Shown one piece after another: positions 27,600 to 36,338 of a DNA stretch of 64,000 bases. The position numbers and the translations under genes are program-made. This stretch comes from Akkermansia massiliensis. GTDB lineage: Bacteria > Verrucomicrobiota > Verrucomicrobiia > Verrucomicrobiales > Akkermansiaceae. The stretch's first letter is position 1; every line of letters starts with the position of its first letter. Below the pieces are notes generated by a model. The model was not told the origin of the DNA. It ran no database searches and worked only from the letters and a program-made list of their open reading frames with translations. The stretch is from contig NZ_JAMGSI010000003.1 in NCBI RefSeq assembly GCF_023516715.1, forward strand, positions 1 through 64,000, read 5' to 3'.

Positions 27600-28085
27600 G
27601 TGAAAAAGAATCTACTAAAAATATATTTTCTGATTACATTGGTTATTTTAATCATTCCGGCGACTATTTTATTTACAAAAAGCAATTGTGCCCATATTCA
27701 AATAAAATCAGAATCCGGAGATATTGTTTTTTCCGATGATGTATCATTTAATCAAAATCCGTATTTTTTGAATTTTGATTCCGACAACATCCGGGATTTT
27801 CTAGGAAAAAATGATATTGGAGATACGGACAACATAATCATTTATAATAACGATCATGTCATTTACCGGGGATATAAGGGATATCTGCGGTCTTTGAACG
27901 ATTCCAAGCAATGGGGACTTCCCGGAAGATTCATTAAAAACGGCACCGTATTGACGGACATGTTTGCCGTCTCCACTTATTACAATGGACATGTTTTCAA
28001 AGAACCGTATTCCAAACAATATTTTCTTGAAATGTCATGCGTGAATGAAAACGATCCTTTCCCCATGTACGGAGAAAATCAATAA
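27600..28085 (+). CDS. Membrane-anchored protein of unknown function, AT-rich
   Basis: The 161 residues start from GTG 27600 (MKKNLLKIYFLITLVILIIPATILF), an N-terminal anchor or signal. A globular domain of about 135 residues follows (IQIKSESGDIVFSDDVSF, DNIIIYNNDHVIYRGYKGYL). Its AT-rich codon use matches the preceding membrane gene. It could be a second immunity protein or a leftover cassette gene. No family is recognised. Confidence 0.6.
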   Translation: MKKNLLKIYFLITLVILIIPATILFTKSNCAHIQIKSESGDIVFSDDVSFNQNPYFLNFDSDNIRDFLGKNDIGDTDNIIIYNNDHVIYRGYKGYLRSLNDSKQWGLPGRFIKNGTVLTDMFAVSTYYNGHVFKEPYSKQYFLEMSCVNENDPFPMYGENQ

Positions 28086-28283
28086 GAACGGCATTCGCAT
28101 GGAATTTTTTATGTTGCCGTTATTAAAACACTAAATGTAATTTCCAAGAGATTTCAACACCTGATTTTAAATAACTGCCTGTCCATATTATCGTGCATGC
28201 TTGCACCGCCCGAAAAGAGGCTTGGCAGGGCAAATGAGAATCGGAAAGAACAAATCGTTTTTTCAACGTTCCCTATCAAACAA

Positions 28284-28315
28284 AAGTCCGGCTTTGCCAT
28301 CAGCAAGCCGGACTT
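28284..28315 (-). terminator. Terminator of the tRNA cluster
   Basis: AAGTCCGGCTT (28284-28294) pairs perfectly with AAGCCGGACTT (28305-28315). On the minus strand TTTTGTTTG follows. It lies 10 bp beyond the last tRNA-Lys. Confidence 0.8.
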
Positions 28316-28324
28316 AAAAAGAGA

Positions 28325-28400
28325 TGGTACCCCGTCACGGGCTCGAACCGTGGACAAACTGATTAAGAGTCAGCTGCTCTACCAACTGAGCTAACGAGGC
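28325..28400 (-). tRNA. tRNA-Lys(CTT), copy 1
   Basis: A complete 76-nt cloverleaf with encoded CCA. The D arm is TAGCTCAGTTGGTAGAGCA, the anticodon loop CTCTTAA gives anticodon CTT, and the T arm is CACGG-TTCGAGC-CCGTG. The acceptor contains a G1-U72 wobble. The sequence is identical to the copy at 28437-28512. Confidence 0.95.
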
Positions 28401-28436
28401 ACTGGAATGGCGGCGTTCCTTGCAGGAACGACCGGA

Positions 28437-28512
28437 TGGTACCCCGTCACGGGCTCGAACCGTGGACAAACTGATTAAGAGTCAGCTGCTCTACCAACTG
28501 AGCTAACGAGGC
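28437..28512 (-). tRNA. tRNA-Lys(CTT), copy 2
   Basis: An identical 76-nt copy of the preceding tRNA-Lys(CTT), including CCA, separated by 36 bp. The two look like a recent tandem duplication transcribed together with tRNA-Thr. Confidence 0.95.
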
Positions 28513-28554
28513 ATGTATCCGGCAGTTCCCCGCGACAAGCTCCAACTCTGAAGA

Positions 28555-28629
28555 TGGAGCCACTGGTCGGAATTGAACCGACGACCCACGCATTACGAAT
28601 GCGTTGCTCTACCCCTGAGCTACAGTGGC
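28555..28629 (-). tRNA. tRNA-Thr(CGT)
   Basis: A 75-nt cloverleaf. The acceptor GCCACTG pairs with CAGTGGC, the discriminator is T and CCA is encoded. The anticodon stem ACGCA/TGCGT holds loop TTCGTAA, giving anticodon CGT. It is the first gene of the minus-strand tRNA cluster. Confidence 0.95.
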
Positions 28630-28823
28630 ATCGCGAGAAGCGCGGAAGCAAGTAACCATAAGAGCCCCCTTTTAGCAAGTCTTTTTTGCAATAAGACCGT
28701 TTTTTTACGCCTTGAATCCGGAATAGAAGCCAAGTACGGCAGGTGACAGTAGAAGAGCTTGCATAGGAGGGGGAAACATGGTGGAGTTCATGTCCTCAAA
28801 GAGCTTTTCTTTCCCTACTTATC

Positions 28824-29321
28824 ATGAAGGCATATTACATTTTCCAGCAGGCGGACGAAGAAACGATCAGCAACATTCTGGACTGGATGCGCAACCAGGA
28901 ACGCGCCATTTACCGCGCCGCCGTGCGTGAACTCGGCGCCCTGAAAAAATTGCGCCCGGAATTCATCCAGCGCAAGCCCCTTCAGGAGCAATTCTCCTTC
29001 ATCCAGAAAATGCTGGCGTGGAAACCCAGCAATGAAATCGGGGACCACCTGCTCCAGGTCTGGCTTCTGCGCAAGCATCAGGACATGCTGATTACTTTCC
29101 TGAATACGCTGGACATCCCCCATGACGGCAACGGCATTGTGAACGAACTGCCGGAAACGCTGGACAAGGAAAAACTCGCCAAGGCCGTGGACGAATTGTT
29201 TGAAAAATACCCTGCCGGCGTAGCGTCCGTTTACCTCCAGATGTTCCAGCTCCAGACGGAAGACGGCTGGGACGAACTGGCCGAGGTCCTGGCGAACGAC
29301 CCCCGCGTCACCATTCGCTGA
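28824..29321 (+). CDS. Conserved hypothetical helical protein
   Basis: The 165 residues are mostly alpha-helical by composition (KAYYIFQQADEETISNILDWMRNQERAIYRAAV), soluble, with no signal. I do not recognise the family. The frame, codon use and downstream terminator support a real gene. A perfect AGGAGG at 28764-28769 lies 54 bp upstream and serves a different, out-of-frame ATG at 28778, so it does not explain this start. Confidence 0.7.
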   Translation: MKAYYIFQQADEETISNILDWMRNQERAIYRAAVRELGALKKLRPEFIQRKPLQEQFSFIQKMLAWKPSNEIGDHLLQVWLLRKHQDMLITFLNTLDIPHDGNGIVNELPETLDKEKLAKAVDELFEKYPAGVASVYLQMFQLQTEDGWDELAEVLANDPRVTIR

Positions 29322-29355
29322 CTTTTATCATTCTGCTCCCGTGAAGGGAATATTG

Positions 29356-29390
29356 GAGCCGCTCCGGAAAAGAGCGGCTCTTCTTATTTT
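29356..29390 (+). terminator. Intrinsic terminator
   Basis: GAGCCGCTC (29356-29364) and GAGCGGCTC (29372-29380) form a perfect 9-bp stem. TTCTTATTTT follows. Confidence 0.88.
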
Positions 29391-29393
29391 ATA

Positions 29394-29422
29394 TTGACTG
29401 TCAGTCAGTATACTGCTATCCA
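29394..29422 (+). promoter_or_regulatory. Candidate promoter with a dyad over the -35 box
   Basis: TTGACT (29394-29399), a 17-bp spacer and TATCCA (29417-29422) resemble a sigma70 promoter just before the next gene. The -35 box lies inside a perfect dyad TGACTG-T-CAGTCA (29395-29407), which could be an operator. Confidence 0.3.
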
Positions 29423-29434
29423 CGGCAGTACCCC

Positions 29435-30043
29435 ATGAAACGTTTCCTCCTGCTGCCGACGGCATTCCTGCTGCCGTGCGCCTGCATTTCCGTCAATACG
29501 GCCGCCCAGACGCTGAACGCCGGAACCGTTTACCGCAACTGGGAACTGGATGACCGCGCCTATGTGAAAAACGGCTTCGTTTACATCAAAGCCGTTCAAT
29601 GCGATCAGCGCAAGGAAACTCCGGTCATCGGACCGCCCATGGCCCAGTCAGACTTCATTTCACAAATGGAGGATATTCCGGGAACGGAAAAGACCGTCTT
29701 TTTGCAGCTTAACAAGAAAGACCTTCCCGATCCCATAGAATACAAAGACCTCCTGAGCATGGTACTTGAAGAGAATTTCACCGTTCCTCCCCGGTTTTCC
29801 CTGTATGGAGCGCATCAAATTACCCTTCCCTACCTGAACTTGAGCAGGAAAGAAAACGCTTCTCCTACCGTAGCAGCCGTAAAGATCATCAGCGCTCCCT
29901 CCACAGGCCGGAGAATTCTGGCGGGAGCACAGAGCTGCGTGATTGACGCCCCCGGTACCGTGATTGCCAATATCCTTCTTATTCCGGTCGGCATTGTCGT
30001 TACCCCCTGCCTGGGCATGTATAACCTGTGCTCCGGGGAATGA
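29435..30043 (+). CDS. Exported protein of unknown function
   Basis: The 202 residues begin with a signal peptide (MKRFLLLPTAFLLPCACISV); C17 could be lipidated, though P14 at -3 is unusual. The mature part shows no known domain and ends in a hydrophobic segment (GTVIANILLIPVGIVVTPCLG), so it may be anchored at both ends. No family is recognised. Confidence 0.65.
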   Translation: MKRFLLLPTAFLLPCACISVNTAAQTLNAGTVYRNWELDDRAYVKNGFVYIKAVQCDQRKETPVIGPPMAQSDFISQMEDIPGTEKTVFLQLNKKDLPDPIEYKDLLSMVLEENFTVPPRFSLYGAHQITLPYLNLSRKENASPTVAAVKIISAPSTGRRILAGAQSCVIDAPGTVIANILLIPVGIVVTPCLGMYNLCSGE

Positions 30044-30188
30044 CGAACCAGGCCGTTCCAAACAAAAACTCGCCTCCGCGTTCGTGCCCGCCCTTGCTTC
30101 ATCCGCATGCGGGCAATGTTTTTCCCGCACGTGTACGTATTCCATGACCCGGGAAACTCCGGATACCTGCCGCAGCCGCCGGCTGCCG

Positions 30189-30974
30189 TCATGAGGGGAC
30201 CGTGTCCGGCGGCTCCGGACGGAACGTCCAGCCTTCATCCCCGTGATACACCATCATCCGAGTCATGCCGCCGTCAATGACCAGGTTTTCCGCATTGACG
30301 AAGCCGGAGCGGCAGAGGAAGAACACAGCCTGAACGATATCCTCCGGCGTTCCAACGCGCCCGGAAGGATGCTGGAGGCCGTCCTCCGGGGACAAGGCTC
30401 CAAAGGCCCCCGTGTCAATCCAGCCGGGGCTGATGCTGTTCACCCGGACGCCGAGGGGCGCGAGGCTCATGGCAAGAGCGTGGGTCAGGGAGATGAGGGC
30501 TCCCTTGGCCGCGCTGTAGCTTTCCGTATCCTTCTGGGACATGGAAGCGCGGGTGGAGGCGATGTTCACGATGGAAGCCCCGCGGGAAAAATGATCACGG
30601 AACAAAAGGCTGAGCAGGTAGGGGGCAGCAACGCCCTCGCGCAGAACTTCATTAAAGTCCTCATAAGAGCAGCCGGAAAGAATACCGTGGCGGGTGATGC
30701 ATGCATTGTTTACCAGGACATCCACCCGGCCGAAGTGCTCCAACACTTTTTCCGCAAAAAAACGCACGTCCTCTTCCACCCCCGCATCACCCGTCACGCA
30801 GAGATGGCCTTCTCCCGGCAATTCTTCCAGCAGGGAGGCCGTTTCCTCATGCTTCACATCCAGCACCGCCACGCGTGCGCCTGCTGCGGCGCAAGCCTTC
30901 GCAATGGCGCGGCCAATGCCGCCGGCTCCGCCCGTCACGACCACGGCACTTCCGGAAAAATCAACATCCATCAT
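30189..30974 (-). CDS. Short-chain dehydrogenase/reductase (classical SDR)
   Basis: An NAD(P)-dependent oxidoreductase of 261 residues. The Rossmann motif TGGAGGIG lies at the N-terminus, NNA in LVNNACI, a catalytic serine in IVNIAST, and the catalytic YSAAK. PGWIDTGAFG follows. An acidic residue after strand 2 (VLDVKHE) suggests NAD(H) preference. The substrate cannot be told from the sequence. The gene has no operon partner. Confidence 0.9.
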   Translation of the reverse strand: MMDVDFSGSAVVVTGGAGGIGRAIAKACAAAGARVAVLDVKHEETASLLEELPGEGHLCVTGDAGVEEDVRFFAEKVLEHFGRVDVLVNNACITRHGILSGCSYEDFNEVLREGVAAPYLLSLLFRDHFSRGASIVNIASTRASMSQKDTESYSAAKGALISLTHALAMSLAPLGVRVNSISPGWIDTGAFGALSPEDGLQHPSGRVGTPEDIVQAVFFLCRSGFVNAENLVIDGGMTRMMVYHGDEGWTFRPEPPDTVPS

Positions 30975-31032
30975 GGGCAGATTGTCCCGTGCCGACGCCG
31001 GATGTCAATAGGCGCTTTCCGGCATGCAGCCC

Positions 31033-32283
31033 TCAGTGCGTGTACATCACATAGCGGTAAAAGCCCATGGCGCGGGAAAGAAGAGGGGAACGGGTCACAA
31101 CATCCGTCTCCACGATAAGATGGGCCATGGTACTGGAAACGGCCATTTCCGCTTCCTCCGCACGGCGGCTGATGCGTTCCAGATCCCTGGTTTTTACCTG
31201 GTTCATGCGGCCGGATTTCTGAAAATCATCCACGACGTAGCGCAGCCTTTTCAGCCTGGCCACCACTTCCACCAACTCCATGGCGCGCTGGTCCGCCGTT
31301 CCGGTATCCTTAATGCCGCGCAGGAGATGCTGGATTCTTTCCAAACACAGGCAGAACTCCTCCATGGTCATGATGGGATCAGCCCAGAATTCCTGAAAAT
31401 CCACCAGCCTGGGCTGTTCCATCTCAAGCCCCACCACTGCTTTCTGCATGGACGGGGAATCATACATTCTGGCCGTCACCAGCTTCAGGAGCGCCCGGAA
31501 AGCGCGTTTGCGGTTCTCGTCCGCCCTTCTCCTCATCTTCTCCAACCCGTCGTGGCAATGCCGTTCAAAACCGGGGAGCCATTCTCCGTACTCCTGCTCC
31601 AGCCGGGTGATATTGTCCATCTGTTCCCTGACCATGCGCCCCTGAAGGGCTACGGACATGGCATAAGCCTCCGCAGCCACCTTGTTGTCAATCCCCTCCA
31701 GCATGTCCACCATGGTGGCGTACTGCTCCAGATACGCTTTCAGGAACGGCAGTATCCTGTCGTTCAAATACTGGGCCATCCGTTCGTCCGTCAGGCTGAG
31801 ACCGTACTTTTCCAGATCATCCCTGATGACGGCGGAATCGTAATACTTGAGTTCATGAAGCTTCAGCATCGCCTGCATCATCCGGTCGCGGGCCTTGTCC
31901 ACGCGCTCCCGGAGAATGGAATGGAAGGAGGGGTGAACCTCCCGGGACTCTTCATGCACGCGCGGATTCAGAATCATCAGCCGCCCGCAGTTCATGTTGT
32001 AAAGCTTCAGCCTGTCCGTCAACCGCCCCAGTTCCACCATCACGGCCTCTCCCGCAGCCCGGTCCTGGATGGAAGCGACCAGATCCGTCATCTGCTCCAC
32101 GTCCTTCAGGCGCAGGGAAAGCAGTTCTTCATAGGATTCCACCGGGGAAAGCTTTTCAGCCTCCTTTTCCTCCGCAGCCCTTTCCCCTTCCTCCTTGTCC
32201 CCGCAGGAACACAGCGCCAGCAAACACGCGCCTCCCAACAGCGGCAAATTCAGGAACAGGGAAAAACGGGAACTGAGTTTCAT
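31033..32283 (-). CDS. Helical lipoprotein of unknown function
   Basis: The 416 residues start MKLSSRFSLFLNLPLLGGACLLALCSC, a lipoprotein signal with lipobox LCSC (lipidated C27). A Glu/Ala/Lys-rich linker and a long helical, probably coiled-coil body with many Arg, Glu and Met follow. No enzyme motif is visible. ATG 32283 is chosen over an upstream start that would bury the signal. It diverges from def across about 215 bp. Confidence 0.7.
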   Translation of the reverse strand: MKLSSRFSLFLNLPLLGGACLLALCSCGDKEEGERAAEEKEAEKLSPVESYEELLSLRLKDVEQMTDLVASIQDRAAGEAVMVELGRLTDRLKLYNMNCGRLMILNPRVHEESREVHPSFHSILRERVDKARDRMMQAMLKLHELKYYDSAVIRDDLEKYGLSLTDERMAQYLNDRILPFLKAYLEQYATMVDMLEGIDNKVAAEAYAMSVALQGRMVREQMDNITRLEQEYGEWLPGFERHCHDGLEKMRRRADENRKRAFRALLKLVTARMYDSPSMQKAVVGLEMEQPRLVDFQEFWADPIMTMEEFCLCLERIQHLLRGIKDTGTADQRAMELVEVVARLKRLRYVVDDFQKSGRMNQVKTRDLERISRRAEEAEMAVSSTMAHLIVETDVVTRSPLLSRAMGFYRYVMYTH

Positions 32284-32498
32284 GAGAAAGCGGCGTTGAT
32301 GAGGGAGGCTCTGGAGCCCGGCCCGCATCGTGGCAACATGGTTACCGTAAGAAAGCGTCCCCAAAGTTCAAGGCCTTTTCATTTCATCCGGAAAAAACAT
32401 TCCCGCATTCTTGATGTGCGGAAATATTCTTTTAAATATCATGAACACTCTCCCGAACCCGGAGGTCACACCTTATTACCAACTCCATCCTATCCGCC

Positions 32499-33143
32499 GT
32501 GATTCTTGACATTCTTCAATACGGACACCCCCTTTTGAGGGAGGAATGCAGCCCCGTGGTTCATATCAACAAAGACCTTCTTTCCTTCCTGGACGACATG
32601 CAGGAAACCCTGGCCCAGGGGGGCATAGGCCTGGCCGCTCCGCAGGTGGGAAGGGCCATTCAGATGGTCACCATCAATATTCCGCCCACGGACGCCACTA
32701 CTACATGGCTGGAAGTGGACGGACGCCCGGCCACGCTGGCGCAAATCATGCCCTTGAATTTCATCAATCCCGTCCTCCACCCCTTCGGCAGGAATGTGCC
32801 GTACCGGGAAGGCTGCCTGAGCATCACCAAGGTGTATGCGAACGTCCTGCGCCGCTCCTGCGTGAAGGCCATCCTGACCCTGATGGACGGACGCACCGTG
32901 ACCATCAAATGCAACGGGCTCCTGGCGCGCTGCCTGCAGCACGAGGTGGACCATCTTCAGGGAGGCCTGTTCACGGACCTGGTTTCCCCGGAGGACCATG
33001 ACAAGGTGGTGCGGAGGCTCCGGCTGACCCATCCGGACGCCTTTGAGGAAGACGACGACAGCTACGCCCGCCGCATGAAGGAGGAACGCCGCGCCCGGGC
33101 CCGAGATGCCCAAACGCCACCCACGCCCAGAAAAACCGCTTGA
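32499..33143 (+). CDS. def: Peptide deformylase
   Basis: Def removes the formyl group from new N-terminal methionines. The three family motifs are clear: GIGLAAPQ, EGCLS (E104, metal ligand C106) and QHEVDH (metal ligands H148 and H152, catalytic E149). The 214 residues include a C-terminal extension rich in Arg and acidic residues. GTG 32499 gives the typical start ILDILQYGHPLLRE. A strong GGAGGT at 32461-32466 is too far for this GTG but sits 8 bp before an in-frame ATT at 32475, a possible rare start. No fmt gene follows. Confidence 0.93.
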   Translation: MILDILQYGHPLLREECSPVVHINKDLLSFLDDMQETLAQGGIGLAAPQVGRAIQMVTINIPPTDATTTWLEVDGRPATLAQIMPLNFINPVLHPFGRNVPYREGCLSITKVYANVLRRSCVKAILTLMDGRTVTIKCNGLLARCLQHEVDHLQGGLFTDLVSPEDHDKVVRRLRLTHPDAFEEDDDSYARRMKEERRARARDAQTPPTPRKTA

Positions 33144-33185
33144 CGCTCCGGGAGCAAATCCGCTCCCGCCTATCCTGTGCCTTCT

Positions 33186-33225
33186 TAAAAAATGCCCCGG
33201 CGTTCCATCTGGAAGCCGGGGCATT
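33186..33225 (-). terminator. Terminator between def and tdh
   Basis: AATGCCCCGGC (33191-33201) pairs with GCCGGGGCATT (33215-33225). On the minus strand TTTTTT follows, fitting tdh. On the plus strand it may also end def. Confidence 0.85.
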
Positions 33226-33251
33226 CGTTATACGGTAAAAAAGCGGATAAA

Positions 33252-34280
33252 TCAGACAATCCAGTCCAGAACCACCTTGCCGGACTTGCCGGAATTCATG
33301 GCCTCAAAGCCTTCCCGGAATTCCGTGTAGGGCAGGCGGTGCGTAATGATGGGCGCTATATTCAGGCCGCTGCGGATCATGGAATCCATCTTGTGCCAGG
33401 TTTCAAAAATTTCACGCCCGTAAATGCCCTTCATTTTCAGCCCCTTCCAGATAAACTTGTTCCATTCGATGCTGGAGCCGTCCGGCTGGATGCCCAGCAG
33501 GGAAATGTTGGCTCCGTTCCGGGAATTGTCGATGATGTCTTTCAGGCAGGACGGGGCGCCGCTCATTTCCAGGCACACGTCAAACCCTTCCGTCATTTCC
33601 AGCTCCTTCATTACGTCCTCCAGTTTTTCACGGGTCACGTTCACGGTACGGTCCGCGCCCAGCGTCTTGGCCAGGCTCAGGCGGAAATCATTGATGTCCG
33701 TGATAACCACCGTCTTGGCTCCGGCCTTCTTGCAGACGGCGGCGGCCATGCAGCCGATGACTCCCGCGCCCGTAATCAGGACGTCTTCCCCCACCATGTC
33801 CCAGGACAAGGCCGTATGGACGGCGTTGCCCAGGGGGTCGAAGATGGAGGCGATCTCCATCGGAATGCTCTTGTGGATGCGCACCACGTTGTCCTGGGGA
33901 ATGGAGAGGTACTCCGCAAAGCAGCCGGGCCTGTTCACGCCCACGCCCTTCGTGTTCGGGCACAGGTGCTTCTGGCCGGAACGGCAGCTCCGGCAGTGGC
34001 CGCAGACGATGTGGCCTTCTCCGGAAACGATCTCCCCGGGCTTGTATTCCGTCACGGAAGAGCCTACGGCTTCAATCACGCCGCAGAACTCATGGCCCAC
34101 GTGCATCCCCACGGGAATGGTCTGCTGGGCCCACTTGTCCCAGTTCCAGATATGAAGGTCCGTGCCGCAAATGGCTGTTTTATGAATTTTAATCAGGACA
34201 TCGTTCGGGCCGACTTCCGGCATGGGAACATCCATCAGTTCCAAACCGGGGCCTGCCTGCGTTTTTACAAGAGCTTTCAT
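33252..34280 (-). CDS. tdh: L-threonine 3-dehydrogenase
   Basis: Tdh oxidises L-threonine to 2-amino-3-ketobutyrate with NAD+. The 342 residues are a zinc-dependent medium-chain dehydrogenase. Catalytic zinc ligands appear in [10 protein letters not shown] and GHEFCGVIE, structural-zinc cysteines in [18 protein letters not shown], and the Rossmann motif in [18 protein letters not shown] 34280 ([10 protein letters not shown]) matches the family start. Sorbitol or other medium-chain dehydrogenases are possible, but [19 protein letters not shown] is typical of Tdh. No kbl gene is adjacent. Confidence 0.92.
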   Translation of the reverse strand: MKALVKTQAGPGLELMDVPMPEVGPNDVLIKIHKTAICGTDLHIWNWDKWAQQTIPVGMHVGHEFCGVIEAVGSSVTEYKPGEIVSGEGHIVCGHCRSCRSGQKHLCPNTKGVGVNRPGCFAEYLSIPQDNVVRIHKSIPMEIASIFDPLGNAVHTALSWDMVGEDVLITGAGVIGCMAAAVCKKAGAKTVVITDINDFRLSLAKTLGADRTVNVTREKLEDVMKELEMTEGFDVCLEMSGAPSCLKDIIDNSRNGANISLLGIQPDGSSIEWNKFIWKGLKMKGIYGREIFETWHKMDSMIRSGLNIAPIITHRLPYTEFREGFEAMNSGKSGKVVLDWIV

Positions 34281-34550
34281 GCCCCTCATTCATGCTCTTT
34301 TTCCCCTGCGGCGGCAAGCTCAAAATTCATTTCCGGAGCACTGGAAAACAGGGGCCGGAACAGGGCGGCACGCCCTTCCCCGCCCGTGCCGCTCCGGCAC
34401 GGAAAAACCACGGAAAGGATTCTCCGGAAAGGCATTCCTGTTCAATCAACAATTCAGACACACACGCATTTTGCCCTTTCCAATATTGCCGAACCATGAT
34501 ACCAAGACATACAGGTTCACCCGTTGAACGCTTACTCCATTTACAGAATC

Positions 34551-36215
34551 ATGGCGAAATCATTCTTACCCACCATTTTTGAACATCCGTATGAAATCGA
34601 CCCCAAATACGGAAAAAGCGTAGCGTACTTCTCCATGGAATACGCCATTGACAATTCATTCAAAATCTATTCCGGCGGCCTGGGCTACCTGTCCGGCTCC
34701 CACATGCGCAGCGCCCATGACCTGCGCCAGAACCTCGTAGGCGTCGGCATCCTGTGGAGCTACGGCTACTACAACCAGATCCGGGCGGAAGACGGCTCCA
34801 TGGCCACGCAGTACATGCGCAAGAACTACCCGTTCCTGGAAGACCACAACATCAAATTCCTCATCCACGTCTGCGGCGCGCCCGTCTGGGTGAAAGCCTA
34901 CTTCCTGAATCCGGAAACTTTCGGCACCGCCCCCATGTTCTTCCTTTCCACGGACCTGGAGGAAAACGACGAGGAAAGCCGCAACATCTCCCGCCGCCTG
35001 TACGACGCCAACGGCTTCACCCGCATCGCCCAGTACGTGCTGCTCGGCAAGGGCGGCGCCCGTCTCTTTGACGAGCTGGGCATTGAACCGGAAATCTACC
35101 ACCTGAATGAAGCCCACGGCCTGGCCGCCGCCTTCCATGTGCTTGCCAAGACCGGCAGCGTGGAGGAAGTGCGCAAGCGCTTCGTCTTCACTACGCACAC
35201 CCCGGAGGAAGCCGGCAATGAAAAGATGGACGTGAACACCATGAACACGTTCTCCTTCTTCGACGGGCTTTCCATGGAACAGGTGCGCGCCGCCGTAGGC
35301 CTGACGGACAACACGTTCAACTACACGCTGGCCGCCCTGCGCCTTTCCCACATCGCCAACGGCGTTTCCAAGCTCCACGGCGAAGTTTCCCGCCAGATGT
35401 GGAAGGACTATGAAGGCGTGTGCCCCATCATCCACATCACGAACGCCCAGAACCAGAAATACTGGCAGGACCCGGAACTGGCGGAAGCCTTCCAGGCCCG
35501 CAACAAGGAGGCCTTCATCCGCCGCAAGCGCGCCCTGAAGAAAGCCCTCTTCCGCATGGTGGGGGAACAGACGGGCCGCGTCTTTGACCCGAACTGCCTC
35601 ACCATCGTCTGGGCGCGCCGCTTTGCGGCCTACAAGCGTCCGGACCTGGTCACTGGCAATCCCACCATGTTTGAACGCATGCTCCAGCGCACCAACTATC
35701 CGGTGCAGTTCATCTGGGCAGGCAAACCCTACCCGATGGACCACGGCGCCATTGAAATCTTCAACCGCCTGAACGACATGACGGCCAAGTATCCCCGTTC
35801 CGCCGTGCTCTCCGGCTATGAACTGGGCCTGAGCCGCTACCTGAAGAACGGCTCCGACGTGTGGCTGAACAACCCCGTAGTCACCCGGGAGGCCTCCGGC
35901 ACCTCCGGCATGTCCGCCGCCATGAACGGCTCCATCTCCGTCTCCACCAATGACGGCTGGATCTGTGAATTCGCCAAGGACGGGGAAAACTGCTTCGTCA
36001 TTCCGGAAGCGGCTCCCCACCTCTCCCCGGAAGCCCGCGACCGCTCCGACCGCGACAACTTCTACAACATCCTGGACGACAAGATTCTGCCGCTTTACTA
36101 CGATCACAACGACAAGTGGATGGACATTGTCTTCAATGCGATGACGGATATCTACCCCGAGTTTGACTCCGACCGCATGGCGGACCAGTACTACACGGAG
36201 ATGTACAACAGCTAG
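34551..36215 (+). CDS. GT35-like alpha-glucan phosphorylase homologue lacking the PLP lysine
   Basis: The 554 residues resemble the short alpha-glucan phosphorylase type: YFSMEYAIDNSFKIYSGGLGYL at the N-terminus, EIYHLNEAHGLAAAFHVL, FTTHTPEEAGNEKMD, and FAAYKRPDLVTGNP near the phosphate/sugar site. In the PLP motif EASGTSGM-S-AAMNG (residues 447-459) S455 occupies the place of the lysine that holds pyridoxal phosphate. ATG 34551 (MAKSFLPTIFEHPY) is preferred over TTG 34524. It may therefore be a PLP-independent glycosyltransferase or a regulatory homologue in glycogen metabolism. Family assignment is sound, activity is not. Confidence 0.8.
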   Translation: MAKSFLPTIFEHPYEIDPKYGKSVAYFSMEYAIDNSFKIYSGGLGYLSGSHMRSAHDLRQNLVGVGILWSYGYYNQIRAEDGSMATQYMRKNYPFLEDHNIKFLIHVCGAPVWVKAYFLNPETFGTAPMFFLSTDLEENDEESRNISRRLYDANGFTRIAQYVLLGKGGARLFDELGIEPEIYHLNEAHGLAAAFHVLAKTGSVEEVRKRFVFTTHTPEEAGNEKMDVNTMNTFSFFDGLSMEQVRAAVGLTDNTFNYTLAALRLSHIANGVSKLHGEVSRQMWKDYEGVCPIIHITNAQNQKYWQDPELAEAFQARNKEAFIRRKRALKKALFRMVGEQTGRVFDPNCLTIVWARRFAAYKRPDLVTGNPTMFERMLQRTNYPVQFIWAGKPYPMDHGAIEIFNRLNDMTAKYPRSAVLSGYELGLSRYLKNGSDVWLNNPVVTREASGTSGMSAAMNGSISVSTNDGWICEFAKDGENCFVIPEAAPHLSPEARDRSDRDNFYNILDDKILPLYYDHNDKWMDIVFNAMTDIYPEFDSDRMADQYYTEMYNS

Positions 36216-36241
36216 GAAAAACTTCTTTCCCGCTTTCATGC

Positions 36242-36275
36242 AACGGCCGCCCTTCCCTGTGGAAAGGCGGCCGTT
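36242..36275 (+). terminator. Hairpin after the GT35-like gene
   Basis: AACGGCCGCC (36242-36251) pairs perfectly with GGCGGCCGTT (36266-36275), with an inner TTCC/GGAA. No long T tract follows. It lies between converging genes. Confidence 0.55.
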
Positions 36276-36338
36276 CCTGTTCAAGCCTGTTTCAAAAATC
36301 CGTGGAACGGAGCTGAACGCCCCTTAGGAAGGTGCAGA

